Source: Botrimarina hoheduenensis
GTDB taxonomy: Bacteria; Planctomycetota; Planctomycetia; Pirellulales; Lacipirellulaceae
Direction: 5' to 3'
DNA: 64,000 nucleotides
Assembly: GCF_007859815.1 (NCBI RefSeq)
Contig: NZ_SJPH01000002.1
Span: 694,001 to 758,000 of the forward strand
Part shown: positions 35,700-44,487 of the stretch, one piece after another
How the letters are laid out: every line of letters starts with the position of its first letter
Numbering within the stretch: position 1 is the stretch's first letter
The notes under the pieces: generated by a model
Seen by the model: the letters and a program-made list of their open reading frames with translations, nothing else
Database searches by the model: none
Told to the model about the DNA's origin: nothing
Translations under genes and position numbers: made by a program

Positions 35700-37877
35700 A
35701 TGCCCAAACTGAAAAAGATCGTTCGGCTTAACCGATCGATAAGCATTCCGTTAGGGCTGGTGTTGGGTGTTCTCTGCGGCTTGTTCTTCGGAGAAATCTG
35801 TGGCGCTTTGGACCCGGTCGGTAAGGCGTACATCGGTCTGCTCCAGATGGCGATACTGCCCTACATGATGGTCTCGCTAATTGGGGGGATCGGTGCCCTC
35901 GAGGCCGAGAAGGCGAAACGCCTCGCAGTGACCCCCGGAATGGTGCTTCTCGCATCCTGGCTGCTGGCCCTCTTCTTTGTGTTCTTAACGCCACTGATGT
36001 TCCCCGCGAGCGAGTCGGGTACCTTCTACAGCCCGAACCTCGTCGAATTAAAGCATTTCGATTTTCTCGGCCTGTACATACCGGTGAACCCTTTTCGGGC
36101 GATGGCACAAACAACGGTGCCCGCTGTCGCGGTGTTCAGTGTAGTGACGGGTGTCGCGCTCATCTCGGTCAACGCGGATCGCAAGCACGGGTTGCTCGAG
36201 GTGCTCAATGTCATGTCGACGGCGCTGACCAAAGTGGCCGTCATGGTGATCCGCCTCGCTCCGTTTGGCCTGTTTGCGATTGCCGCGAATGCCGCGGGGA
36301 CGATGTCGGTTGAACAGATCGGTCGGCTGCAGGTCTTCATCGGCAGTTTCGTGCTGATGACGCTCTTCTTGACGTTTGTTGTGATGCCAGGCATCGTCGC
36401 GGCGCTGACGCCGTTTCGATTTCTCGAGGTGCTGCGTGCCTCGCGTACGGCGTTGTTGACCGGATTTGCGACGGGCAACTTGTTCGTGGTCCTGCCGCTA
36501 TTGGTTGAGCAGGGCAAGCTTCTCTTTGAGGAGAGAGGCATCAGAACGGCTGACACCGATAGCTTTATTGAGGTGCTGATCCCGATCTCGTTCAACTTTC
36601 CGAACCTGGGCAAGCTGCTGACGCTAACCTTCGTTTTATTCGCCGGCTGGTACACGGGTAACGCTGTTTCTCTCGCGGACTACCCGATGTTTTCGGCGCT
36701 CGGGATTCTTTCGCTCTTCGGTGGCGTCGATCTGGCGCTACCATTTCTGCTGGATCAGTTGCGCATTCCCTCGGATATGTACCAGCTGTACGTCGTTACC
36801 GGAGTCGTCAACGGCTGGTTTGCGACCCTCCTGGCGGTGATGAACCTCTTCTGTTTCACACTGATCGCAACTTGTGCGGCAACGGGCTGCCTACGCGTGC
36901 AACCGGTGCGAGCGATCGTTACGCTGGCCCTGGCGTGTGGCTTGTTGGTCGCCGCCGTGCCAGCGATGAACTCGTTGCTAGGCCGGCTGATGAGCGATAC
37001 GAGCGGCGCTCAAATGACACTCAATGAGATGCGCCTCAACTCGCGCGTGGCGGTCGAGGTGCTCGACGTAAGCCAGCAAGAATCCGCTGCAGCGAGGCAA
37101 CTTGAGCGCGATCAGAGTCGCTTAGCTCGCGTTCTCGATACGCGGGTCATCCGAGTGGGCTACCATCGCGATATGGCACCTTTCTCCTTCTTCAATAAGA
37201 AGGAGGAGCTCGTCGGTTTCGACGTCGCCCTGCTACACGATCTGGCGGCGGAACTAGGGGTCAGCTTGCGCTTTATCCCCTGGTCCTATGACAACCACAC
37301 CCTGCTGCTCGACAGCGGTGAGATAGATCTGGCGATCGGCGGGCTGATCGTCAATGCGAGGAGGCTCGCCAGCGACGACTTCTCCTGGCCTTATATGACG
37401 GTCACCACCTCGGTGGTTGTTGAGGACCACCGTCGCGACGAGTTTCTCTCGTGGCGAGAGATAGCGAACACTCCCGATCTGAGATTGGCGATTCTCGGCC
37501 GACGGGTGGCGCAAAGCATTCGCGACCACCTCCCCAACGCGGAGGTGATCGCAATCGATTCGCCGCAAGAGTTTTTTAATAACCAGGGCGCTGGATTCGA
37601 TGGCCTCGTGATGACCACCGAGGGGGGCTATACGCAAACGATTCGGCATCCGAGGTTCGACGTCGCGATCGCCGAGCCACAGCTGCGCGGACAGCTCGCC
37701 TTTGCTCTCCCACAGGGTGAGGAGGAGTGGCGCAGGTTCCTCGATGCGTGGATCCGCCTCAAGGTCGCCGATGGCAGTGTCGAGCAACTTTACGCTAAAT
37801 GGATCCTCGGCCAGGGGGCAAGTGAGGCGGGCCCCCGCTGGTGTGTCGCCCGTGACGTCTTGAACTGGATTGACTGA
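35700..37877 (+). CDS. SDF-type (DAACS) symporter fused to a solute-binding domain
   Basis: 725 residues in one frame. Residues 1 to about 430 are a sodium/dicarboxylate or glutamate symporter (SDF family), with many membrane helices and family-like stretches around LQMAILPYMMVSLIGG, IRLAPFGLFAIAA and VTGVVNGWFATLLAV. From about 475 to 715 there is a type 3 solute-binding domain: VIRVGYHRDMAPFSFFNKK, LVGFDVALLHDLAAELGV, GEIDLAIGG and LAILGRRVAQSIRDHLP. The last helix before it predicts that the binding domain is outside the membrane. The canonical SDF signatures NMDGT and the serine-rich HP1 are not recognisable at the expected places (FPNLGK is there instead), so substrate and ions may differ. 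No partner binding protein is nearby. Confidence 0.88.
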   Translation: MPKLKKIVRLNRSISIPLGLVLGVLCGLFFGEICGALDPVGKAYIGLLQMAILPYMMVSLIGGIGALEAEKAKRLAVTPGMVLLASWLLALFFVFLTPLMFPASESGTFYSPNLVELKHFDFLGLYIPVNPFRAMAQTTVPAVAVFSVVTGVALISVNADRKHGLLEVLNVMSTALTKVAVMVIRLAPFGLFAIAANAAGTMSVEQIGRLQVFIGSFVLMTLFLTFVVMPGIVAALTPFRFLEVLRASRTALLTGFATGNLFVVLPLLVEQGKLLFEERGIRTADTDSFIEVLIPISFNFPNLGKLLTLTFVLFAGWYTGNAVSLADYPMFSALGILSLFGGVDLALPFLLDQLRIPSDMYQLYVVTGVVNGWFATLLAVMNLFCFTLIATCAATGCLRVQPVRAIVTLALACGLLVAAVPAMNSLLGRLMSDTSGAQMTLNEMRLNSRVAVEVLDVSQQESAAARQLERDQSRLARVLDTRVIRVGYHRDMAPFSFFNKKEELVGFDVALLHDLAAELGVSLRFIPWSYDNHTLLLDSGEIDLAIGGLIVNARRLASDDFSWPYMTVTTSVVVEDHRRDEFLSWREIANTPDLRLAILGRRVAQSIRDHLPNAEVIAIDSPQEFFNNQGAGFDGLVMTTEGGYTQTIRHPRFDVAIAEPQLRGQLAFALPQGEEEWRRFLDAWIRLKVADGSVEQLYAKWILGQGASEAGPRWCVARDVLNWID

Positions 37878-38182
37878 CCCGCGCTAAGCCAATTCCCCCC
37901 AAGGCTGCCAACGGAAGCTTCGCCCCCCCCTAAGATCAGCAGGTTCGGCTCACCGCGGTGGCTTCCTCCGCGCGGAGCGATCCCGACCGAGGCGGAGGTT
38001 GGCATGAGTCGCTGGTCGCGGCGGGGCCGAGTGCACAGCCGCATACCGTGTTAACCGTGGAATAGCGATGAGACTGCTAGCAGGTGGCGGGGAACGCGCC
38101 ATCGGCAAGTTGGCACCGCTGCGATCGCTTTCTCACGGAAGTGACGTTGCCACGTCCGCTTGCGGTTTGGTAAATCGCGCGA
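37878..38182. other. Intergenic region between transporter fusion and mscS
   Basis: 305 bp. Short frames in it have no recognisable protein and overlap the mscS start. There is no clear terminator or repeat; the last 100 bp probably hold the mscS promoter. Confidence 0.5.
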
Positions 38183-39124
38183 ATGGACACCCCCCTCGCA
38201 GCTCAGGCTGCTACAGAAACTATCGAGAAAGCCCAAGAAGCGGCGGAGCCGTTGCGCTTGGCGCTCGAAAAACTGCTCAATTTTAGGATCAGTGAGATGT
38301 CACCCGCCGACTGGCAGGTGCTCACCCTGCAAGGGGGCATGCGCGTCGCGCTGGCGCTCATCATCCTGTTCCTGGCGTTGACCTTTGCCGGCTGGGTCGC
38401 TTCGACCGTGCGGGCAAGTCTGACGCGGCTCAAGTTCGATGCGACCCTTTCAAAGTTTCTCGCCAAGCTGGCTTGGTGGGGGGTCGTGGCGGTGGCGGGC
38501 GTCTGCTGCCTGAGCTACTTCGGCGTCGAAACAACCAGCTTCGCGGCGCTGCTGGGTGCCGCTGGCTTCGCGATCGGCCTCGCCTTTCAGGGCACCCTGT
38601 CGAACTTTGCCGCGGGAGCGATGCTGCTGATCTTCCGCCCTTTCCGCGTGGGCGACACGGTCAACGTAGGCGGTCAGCTCGGCACGGTCGATGAGATCGA
38701 GCTGTTCACCACCACGCTCGACACGTTCGACAACCGTCGCATCATTCTGCCCAACAGCAGCGTCTTCGGATCAACGATCGAGAACGTCACGCACCACCGC
38801 GTGCGGCGGGCGGATATCGCGGTTGGCGTGGTCTACAGCGCTGATATCGACCTGACCCGCGCCACGCTGGAAACCGCTCTGGAGGCCACTCCCGGTGTGC
38901 TGCACGAGCCCAAGCCCGCCGTAGTGCTGGTCCAACTAGGAGCCTCGAGCGTTGATTGGTCGGTGCGTGGCTGGGCCCCCACAACCGACTTCCTGACGGT
39001 CAAACAGGCGCTGATCCGTTCGGTGAAGAATCACCTGGATCGGGCCGGCATCGGCATCCCGTTCCCGCAGATGGAAATCCATCTGCAAACGCCCGCCCAA
39101 GAATCGATGCGTCGCGTTGCTTGA
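38183..39124 (+). CDS. MscS-family mechanosensitive channel
   Basis: 313 residues, close to the 286-residue E. coli MscS. A hydrophobic N-terminal helix (VALALIILFLALTFAGWVA) and a second helix (LAWWGVVAVAGVCCLSYFGV) are followed by the pore-lining TM3 with SFAALLGAAGFAIGLAFQGTLSNFAAG, matching the family's Ala/Gly-rich pore. The beta domain follows: FRPFRVGDTVNVGG and RRIILPNSSVFGSTIENVTHH. It opens on membrane tension to release solutes during osmotic downshock. It stands alone; a leftward operon lies convergent 21 nt beyond. Confidence 0.95.
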   Translation: MDTPLAAQAATETIEKAQEAAEPLRLALEKLLNFRISEMSPADWQVLTLQGGMRVALALIILFLALTFAGWVASTVRASLTRLKFDATLSKFLAKLAWWGVVAVAGVCCLSYFGVETTSFAALLGAAGFAIGLAFQGTLSNFAAGAMLLIFRPFRVGDTVNVGGQLGTVDEIELFTTTLDTFDNRRIILPNSSVFGSTIENVTHHRVRRADIAVGVVYSADIDLTRATLETALEATPGVLHEPKPAVVLVQLGASSVDWSVRGWAPTTDFLTVKQALIRSVKNHLDRAGIGIPFPQMEIHLQTPAQESMRRVA

Positions 39125-39145
39125 GTCCCTCGCGCGGCGGCGCGA

Positions 39146-39595
39146 TCAGCTCGCGTCGAGCGCGATCTCAATGCGGTTTGAGCCCGGGGTGAGCTTGTAC
39201 TGCAAGCCTGAGGTCTTCGCCGAACCGTATCGCTCGGGCGATATGTCGCGCGAAGAGGAGTAACCTCCTGGCTCAGGCGGTGGCGTGACATCGCACACAC
39301 GCACCGATACGGCGTATTCGCCGGGCGGCAGCGTTTGGCTCGATCCGAGGCTGAGCCGGTACTCTCCGCGCTCGTCGATCGAGCCCGAGGCGGTTACACC
39401 GTCGCCGCTAGCGGGGACAAACGAAACGTAGCCGCGTCGCGACTCGTTCTTGACGACCTTATCTCCGCCAAGGGAGACCGTCCCTGTGACCGTGGCCAGC
39501 CGCGATCCACATCCCGTTAGGGGGCCCAACAAGAGCGAGGCAAGGAAAAAGCCGTAAGCCGATTTATAGAGCATGTCGGTGGGGCGCAGGGTCAT
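39146..39595 (-). CDS. Small lipoprotein with transthyretin/carboxypeptidase-regulatory-like domain
   Basis: 149 residues. A signal peptide with lipobox LTGC ([16 protein letters not shown]) is followed by a beta-sandwich: [38 protein letters not shown] and [13 protein letters not shown]. This is the typical pattern of planctomycete lipoproteins usually paired with DUF1559 genes. Here too it directly follows a DUF1559 gene with a 4-nt ATGA overlap, so the two are translationally coupled. It is outer-membrane or periplasm-facing; the function is unknown but pairing with DUF1559 is a repeated pattern in this phylum. Confidence 0.82.
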   Translation of the reverse strand: MTLRPTDMLYKSAYGFFLASLLLGPLTGCGSRLATVTGTVSLGGDKVVKNESRRGYVSFVPASGDGVTASGSIDERGEYRLSLGSSQTLPPGEYAVSVRVCDVTPPPEPGGYSSSRDISPERYGSAKTSGLQYKLTPGSNRIEIALDAS

Positions 39596-40680
39596 GGAGT
39601 GCCTCCCGCAGAGACTTCTTCACCGTTGCGGGTGCAGGCGGTGCGGTAGGCAACCGAATCGCTGCTATCGACGACGAACCTCACCGAGCCATCCACCAGG
39701 GCGAAGTGGGCTCCTCCCGGATGCCGGCTGCGGAAGCCCTGGGCGTCGAACCAGCGGTCCACGCGGAACTCTTCCGGATTCTCGTTGAGGCCGTAGTTGA
39801 TGGGCGTGTTGCAGCTGGCCCAGTCGCCGTTGGAGTAGAACGCGGTCGAGTGATCGTCGTACTCGGGGAGGCTCTCGCCGATCATGAAGGTCTTGCTCGT
39901 ACCGTCAATGACGGTCGCAATCTTCACGGGCTTGCGGAAGCTCACGCGGAAGAACATGCCCCGGCAACGCGTGTCGGCATGACAGTCGCGATCCCCGCTA
40001 TCCGAGAAATTGAAGTCACCGTTATCCCCCTCACCCGTCTGGTAGATGCCTGAGGGAAAGGCTGACAAGTCGTTGCGAAACTGTTGAGTGGTGCTGCCTG
40101 TGATCCCGTTAGCGAAGGTATCGTCAACCACTCCCTTGTAGCTGGTCAGCGAAACCTCGCAACCGGCCCATTGAAACTGGCCGGTATTGAGCTGGCTGAC
40201 GAATTCGTCCGAGGGGCACATCAACGCCGAGAGTTGGGTCTTCATCAGATCGGGCACAAAGATTCCGTTCTTGAAAGAGCCCAATCCTCGATCGGGGATC
40301 CGCGCCCCCGACCGGCAGAAGTTGTTGAGGTATTGTCCCTCAAAGGCACCGCCGCTTTGGAACTGGTCGTAGAGGGTTTGCTCCTCGATCTGTGGTAAAA
40401 GCTGCAGAATCCATCCGGCGCAATTGTGTCTTTCACCACGAGAGTTGGCGGCGGGGAAGTCGACATAGCCACCGCTCACGGGGAAGTGCCCCTGCACGTC
40501 GTGGTGATTGAGCGCCGCCAGAGCGATCTGCTTCAGCTTATTAACGCAGGACGAGCGTCGCGCCGCCTCGCGGGCGGCCTGGACTGCGGGAAGCAGAAGC
40601 GCCACCAGGATGCCGATGATCGCGATCACCACCAACAGCTCAACCAGGGTGAAGGCGCGCTTGGGAGTACCAGCGGACAT
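39592..40680 (-). CDS. DUF1559 pseudopilin-like protein (locus B)
   Basis: 362 residues from ATG 40680, with AAAGGAAA about 9 nt upstream. The pilin-type cleavage/methylation segment [16 protein letters not shown] is at about 10-25, followed by [10 protein letters not shown]. The C-terminal family motif is [18 protein letters not shown], near residue 335. It overlaps the small lipoprotein gene by 4 nt and lies 53 nt downstream of the long PEP-CTERM gene, all leftward. The middle, like other DUF1559 proteins, has several Cys and a low-complexity loop. Function is unknown. Confidence 0.95.
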   Translation of the reverse strand: MSAGTPKRAFTLVELLVVIAIIGILVALLLPAVQAAREAARRSSCVNKLKQIALAALNHHDVQGHFPVSGGYVDFPAANSRGERHNCAGWILQLLPQIEEQTLYDQFQSGGAFEGQYLNNFCRSGARIPDRGLGSFKNGIFVPDLMKTQLSALMCPSDEFVSQLNTGQFQWAGCEVSLTSYKGVVDDTFANGITGSTTQQFRNDLSAFPSGIYQTGEGDNGDFNFSDSGDRDCHADTRCRGMFFRVSFRKPVKIATVIDGTSKTFMIGESLPEYDDHSTAFYSNGDWASCNTPINYGLNENPEEFRVDRWFDAQGFRSRHPGGAHFALVDGSVRFVVDSSDSVAYRTACTRNGEEVSAGGTP

Positions 40681-40733
40681 GGATCGGGGTTTCCTTTCAC
40701 ATTCAGTATGTCGGAGAGATTTGCCCGCCAGCT

Positions 40734-42083
40734 TCAAGCACGTCGCCGACCGCCTGTAGCAAGCAGACCTGCCATCAGCAGCAAACCGGCCGCGGGTTCG
40801 GGGATAGCCACGGCCGTGCCGAAGCCCCAGTTGCCCAGCAGCGCATTCAGCTCCGCGTTATCAACGGGCGAGACGAAGCCGTTGATCCACGCAGCCGGAA
40901 CCGTCGTGGAGCCCCACGAACCTAAAAGCAGGTTCAGGTCGCCGTTGTCGACACGGCCATCGCCGTTGAAATCGCCATCGACGGCGGTCTCAACCGCCAC
41001 CGCGAGCGAGGTTGAGAAAATAAACGCGCTGGCCTGTGACTGACCGAGGTAGGCCGCGTTGACATTATCGAACGTGATCAGAGGACGGACGTAGACCGCG
41101 CCCACCGGGGCGGTGGAGGTCATGCTGAAGGTTAAGCCGTCGCCGGTGGTTGAGGTATCAACCGCAACAATGCTCTCGCCCACTTTGGTGAAATCATCGG
41201 AGGCGAAGAACTCCAAACCGAAGTTGAAGTCGGCGTCAAAGTTCTGCTCCAGGCGGACATCTTCGAGGGTAAAGCGGTACTCTTCCCCAGCCTGAGCCAG
41301 CAGCGATTGCTGAAAGAGCCCGCCGTTGTTGCCCGCCGTGTCGGCGAAGAAACTCACGTGGGGGTTGCCACCGAACAAGTCGTTGAACTGCACGGCACCG
41401 GCCGATCCGAACGTTCCCCAGTTGTCGCCCGATTGCAGAACTCCCGGAAGATTCGTGCCGTTGTAGTCGTCGTCGAAGGCGGGGTTCTTAAGCAGATTGC
41501 CCCCTTCCACGGGGACTTCTGAAAAGTAGGTGTCGAACACGAACAGGTTGGCCTGCGACTGTCCGAGATAGGTGGCGTTCACGTTGTCGAAGCGGACAAC
41601 AGGCCGAACGATCGAGGTGCCGACCGGAGCAGGCCCCCCCTGGAAGCTAAAAATATTGCCATCGATCGTGCCGTTGTTGATCCGCTCCGCGGTGTTCATC
41701 ACCATCTCATCGACGCCCAACTGGGTCGTGTCGTCGGCGGCGTAGTACTCGACACCGAGGTACAAGTCGGCATCCCAAGCGGATTCGATGCGGGTGTTGA
41801 GAAGGTCAAACTGGTAGCGCTGTCCCGCGACGCCAGGAATCCCTAGCTGAAAAACTCCACCGCTATTCCCCGCGATGTCTCCAAAGAGGCTGGCGTGACC
41901 GTTGGCCCCGAAGAAATTGTTGAATCCGGCGTTAAAAAATTGGCCCCAACCGTCACCCAGCTCGGTATTGAGGTCGAGGTCTTCGAACCCCGGGTTCACG
42001 GCCAGATTGGTCACCGCCAGCGCCGACGACGTGCTCAGGGTGCAGCCCACGAGAAGGCCGCAGCAGCTCAAGAAGGTTTTCAT
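40734..42083 (-). CDS. PEP-CTERM exported protein with two beta-sandwich modules and dockerin-like domain
   Basis: 449 residues from ATG 42083. A signal peptide is followed by two repeated modules, each beginning with a NPGFED/NPAFDDD motif and containing [46 protein letters not shown] and YLGQSQA. A dockerin-like pair ([16 protein letters not shown] ... [15 protein letters not shown]) and a PEP-CTERM tail (IPEP, hydrophobic, GGRRRA) follow. The dockerin-like region differs from that of the 471-residue protein at 1122 at only about 6 of 58 positions by eye. The repeated modules match the single module of the protein at 42290 and resemble the C-terminal module of the GH30 enzyme at 44488. Surface glycan binding is likely but inferred. 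Confidence 0.85.
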   Translation of the reverse strand: MKTFLSCCGLLVGCTLSTSSALAVTNLAVNPGFEDLDLNTELGDGWGQFFNAGFNNFFGANGHASLFGDIAGNSGGVFQLGIPGVAGQRYQFDLLNTRIESAWDADLYLGVEYYAADDTTQLGVDEMVMNTAERINNGTIDGNIFSFQGGPAPVGTSIVRPVVRFDNVNATYLGQSQANLFVFDTYFSEVPVEGGNLLKNPAFDDDYNGTNLPGVLQSGDNWGTFGSAGAVQFNDLFGGNPHVSFFADTAGNNGGLFQQSLLAQAGEEYRFTLEDVRLEQNFDADFNFGLEFFASDDFTKVGESIVAVDTSTTGDGLTFSMTSTAPVGAVYVRPLITFDNVNAAYLGQSQASAFIFSTSLAVAVETAVDGDFNGDGRVDNGDLNLLLGSWGSTTVPAAWINGFVSPVDNAELNALLGNWGFGTAVAIPEPAAGLLLMAGLLATGGRRRA

Positions 42084-42229
42084 GGGGGATCCTGTCGTGG
42101 GGGTCGGGCGATTGTGCGTGGCGGAGGGGGAACTTGTAGCGCTTAGTCATGCGCTGAGCTATCTGACGAGTGAATTATCAGCGGGGTAGGGGCAGGTTGA
42201 TCGTGTCCGCGATTCCGCTGTGGCGACGC

Positions 42230-42270
42230 GGCCAGCCCCGCTGCTCGGCCGTGAGCTGGCGGGGCTGACC
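42230..42270 (-). terminator. Hairpin after the short PEP-CTERM gene of locus B
   Basis: CAGCCCCGC at 42233-42241 pairs perfectly with GCGGGGCTG at 42259-42267, with two more pairs outside one mismatch; the loop is 17 nt. There is no clear T run. It lies 20-60 nt past the stop of the short PEP-CTERM gene and could partly separate it from the longer one. Confidence 0.45.
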
Positions 42271-42289
42271 ACGGTGCTCCCCGCACCGC

Positions 42290-42925
42290 TTACCGTCGGC
42301 GGCGACGCGCCAGGCTCAGTCCGAGCGTGCCGAGCAACAGAGCCGAAGTCGGTTCGGGCACCGCTGTGAGCGAGGCACCAAAGACAAACGCGTTTTCTTG
42401 GCCCGAAGCGGTCGAGGTCACGTTGTCGAACAGGATGATCGGCCGCACGAAAGCCGTACCGGCCGGCGCGATGGCGCTCATCGTAAAGCTCAATCCGTCA
42501 CCCGTGGGCGGGAACGCGACGGGAACAATGTCAAACGCACCCGCGGCTGTGTTGTCGTCAGCTTGGTAGTACTCAAGCCCAAATCGCAGGTTGGCGGCGG
42601 CGTTGGATTCGATCCTCACGTCGAGCAGCGAGAACGTGTACTCAGCCCCCGCGACTCCCGCGATGCCGGTCTGGAAGACGCCGCCGAAGTTGCCCGGGTT
42701 ATCCATAAACAAGCTGGCGTGACCGTTGGGGCCAAAGAACGCATGGAAGCCTGCGGCACCGAAGCTGCCCCAGTCATCGCCGTAGCTGCCATTGGTATCG
42801 GTGTCTTCGAAGCCCGGATTGGTCAGGAGTTCTTGAGCATCCAGCGGAGCCGAGCTGATCAGCCCGAATCCGCAGACAAACATCGTCAGGAGTACGCTGC
42901 GCATGAGTTCGATCACTTTCTTCAT
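42290..42925 (-). CDS. Short PEP-CTERM exported protein (single module, locus B)
   Basis: 211 residues from ATG 42925 (ATG 42904 is an alternative). A signal peptide (VLLTMFVCGFGLISSAPLDAQ) is followed by one module, with NPGFEDTDTNGSYGDDW, FFGPNGHASLFMDNPGN, FDNVTSTASGQENAF. The last stretch and NPGFED are shared with the repeated modules of the longer protein at 40734, so it is a single-unit paralogue. The tail is VPEP, hydrophobic, and ends RRRRR. It is at the leftward side of a divergent promoter region facing the LacI gene. No catalytic motif is seen; glycan binding is inferred. Confidence 0.85.
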   Translation of the reverse strand: MKKVIELMRSVLLTMFVCGFGLISSAPLDAQELLTNPGFEDTDTNGSYGDDWGSFGAAGFHAFFGPNGHASLFMDNPGNFGGVFQTGIAGVAGAEYTFSLLDVRIESNAAANLRFGLEYYQADDNTAAGAFDIVPVAFPPTGDGLSFTMSAIAPAGTAFVRPIILFDNVTSTASGQENAFVFGASLTAVPEPTSALLLGTLGLSLARRRRR

Positions 42926-43393
42926 GAGGGGAGAAACAGGGAGAGTTCTGCGGCGGGGCAGATCGCCTGGCGAACGACCCCAGCGGAGAAGATGACCTAA
43001 CCGTGGAAGAGAGTCAGCTTGCGGAGCGGGCCAGAATTCCCCGCTCGCGCGATAAGGATCAGCCAGGGAAGACGAGTTTTACGTCTCCCGCGACTGACTT
43101 CAGATTAGTAACTCTTTCAGTGGCAAGCAAGTATTATTTAAGTTGACGCATTAATATTTTTAGCCGGCAATTGCCATCATATACCCTCCATACCGCTTGC
43201 TTCTTTACGGAAGACAACTAAAGTTAAGTTAACGGATTGAATAAGAAACGCCAGAATCCTTCCGGCCCTCGACGCTTCGCTACTTCCGCCGAGCCCTCCC
43301 AGGTAGCTTGCTGCTTGAGCTTGCTGGGAGCCGCGGTGCGGCTGGTCTCGTCTGAATCTTTTGCCTCGACTCACCTCGCAAGAGCCCCGCTCA
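42926..43393. promoter_or_regulatory. Divergent regulatory region of locus B, with near-identical direct repeats
   Basis: 468 bp, AT-rich in the centre, between the leftward PEP-CTERM gene and the rightward LacI gene. Two near-identical copies of TTAAGTTGACGCATTAATA occur: 43138-43156, and 43224-43243 as TTAAGTTAACGGATTGAATA (two substitutions and one inserted base). They are 86 bp apart, in the same orientation. They are candidate binding sites of the adjacent LacI-family protein, but are not clearly palindromic. No gene is supported here. Confidence 0.55.
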
Positions 43394-44413
43394 ATGAGCG
43401 ACAACCCGCGCATCGGTTTGAAAGACATCGCCGCCCACACGGGGGTTTCCTCCGCGGCGGTGTCGCTTGTGCTGAACAATCGGCCCGGCGTTTCAACCGC
43501 GACGCGTCGTCGCGTGAGCGACGCCGCTCAGCAGCTCGGCTACGTCCCCCGTCGCACGCGGCAATCAGCCCCTCGGGCAGCCCACGCGATGCGCTCGATC
43601 GGCTTCTACGCCTTCGGTGTGAACGCGGCGCTGGGGCACAGCTACTACGGCGACATCCTCTCGGGTGCGTCGGCCGCGGCTCGTGAGATGGCCGTGCAGC
43701 TCAGCTTTGAAGCATTCGATGGACCGATCGAAGACGTAGCAGAACTTCCTACCGAGGCCTGCGACGGCTTGTTGATCACGGGGCGTCCGCCGCGCGATTT
43801 TATCGACCGACTCCACCGTGACCGCGTGCCCTACGTGCTGGTCTGCTGTTCGCTGGCCCACTTGGTCGGAGACGCGATCGGTCCCGAGAACGTTGAGAGT
43901 TCGTACCAAGTGGTTCAGCACCTCGCGAACCGCGGGCACCGACGCATCGCCTACCTCGGTGGCGAACCGAACAACGCCGACGCCCGCGAACGCTTTCTCG
44001 GCTATCGTTGGGCCGTCGAGGACCTGGGGCTCGATGATGATCCCGACCTCGCGTTGCTCTCGTTCTTCGACACCGAGCACGGTGCCTCGGGACTTGCCGA
44101 GCTGTACGATCGAGCCGAGGGCTTTAGCGCGGTTTATGCCGCGAGCGATTTCCTGGCGATGGGTGTCTACCAATGGGCGCGTGAGCGCGATCTGTCGATT
44201 CCTGCCGATCTGAGTGTTGTAGGTTTCGATAACAACTCGCTGTCCCAAACCCTGCACCCGAAGCTCACCACGATCGGGCTCGACCGCGAACGCGTCGGAC
44301 GCCTGGCGGTCAACCGCCTGAGCGAACTCGTTGCCACGCCGCAAGCACCGATGGTCATGCGCTTGCCCGGCAAACTGATCGAACGCAATTCTTGTCGCGA
44401 CCTGCGAAGCTGA
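43394..44413 (+). CDS. LacI/GalR-family transcriptional regulator (locus B)
   Basis: 339 residues from ATG 43394. The helix-turn-helix is GLKDIAAHTGVSSAAVSLVL, followed by RPGVSTATRRRVSDAAQQLGY, the standard hinge pattern. The sensor half has ALGHSYYGDILSGA, CDGLLITGRPP, GHRRIAYLGG and LSVVGFDNN. It is 75 nt upstream of the GH30 enzyme, in the same direction, and divergent from two PEP-CTERM genes, a DUF1559 gene and a lipoprotein. It probably controls both arms in response to a product of the GH30 enzyme. A TTG at 43361 would give a slightly longer protein but lacks homology. Confidence 0.95.
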   Translation: MSDNPRIGLKDIAAHTGVSSAAVSLVLNNRPGVSTATRRRVSDAAQQLGYVPRRTRQSAPRAAHAMRSIGFYAFGVNAALGHSYYGDILSGASAAAREMAVQLSFEAFDGPIEDVAELPTEACDGLLITGRPPRDFIDRLHRDRVPYVLVCCSLAHLVGDAIGPENVESSYQVVQHLANRGHRRIAYLGGEPNNADARERFLGYRWAVEDLGLDDDPDLALLSFFDTEHGASGLAELYDRAEGFSAVYAASDFLAMGVYQWARERDLSIPADLSVVGFDNNSLSQTLHPKLTTIGLDRERVGRLAVNRLSELVATPQAPMVMRLPGKLIERNSCRDLRS

Positions 44414-44487
44414 TCATTGCGTTTCGGCACCGCTCTAGGCGTACTCATCTTCAACGTCATCCTCTCAGAATTACGGACCTCTCCACC

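Noticed and set aside
38068..38286. Short plus frame before mscS
   Set aside because: No homology or ribosome site; overlaps the mscS start in another frame.
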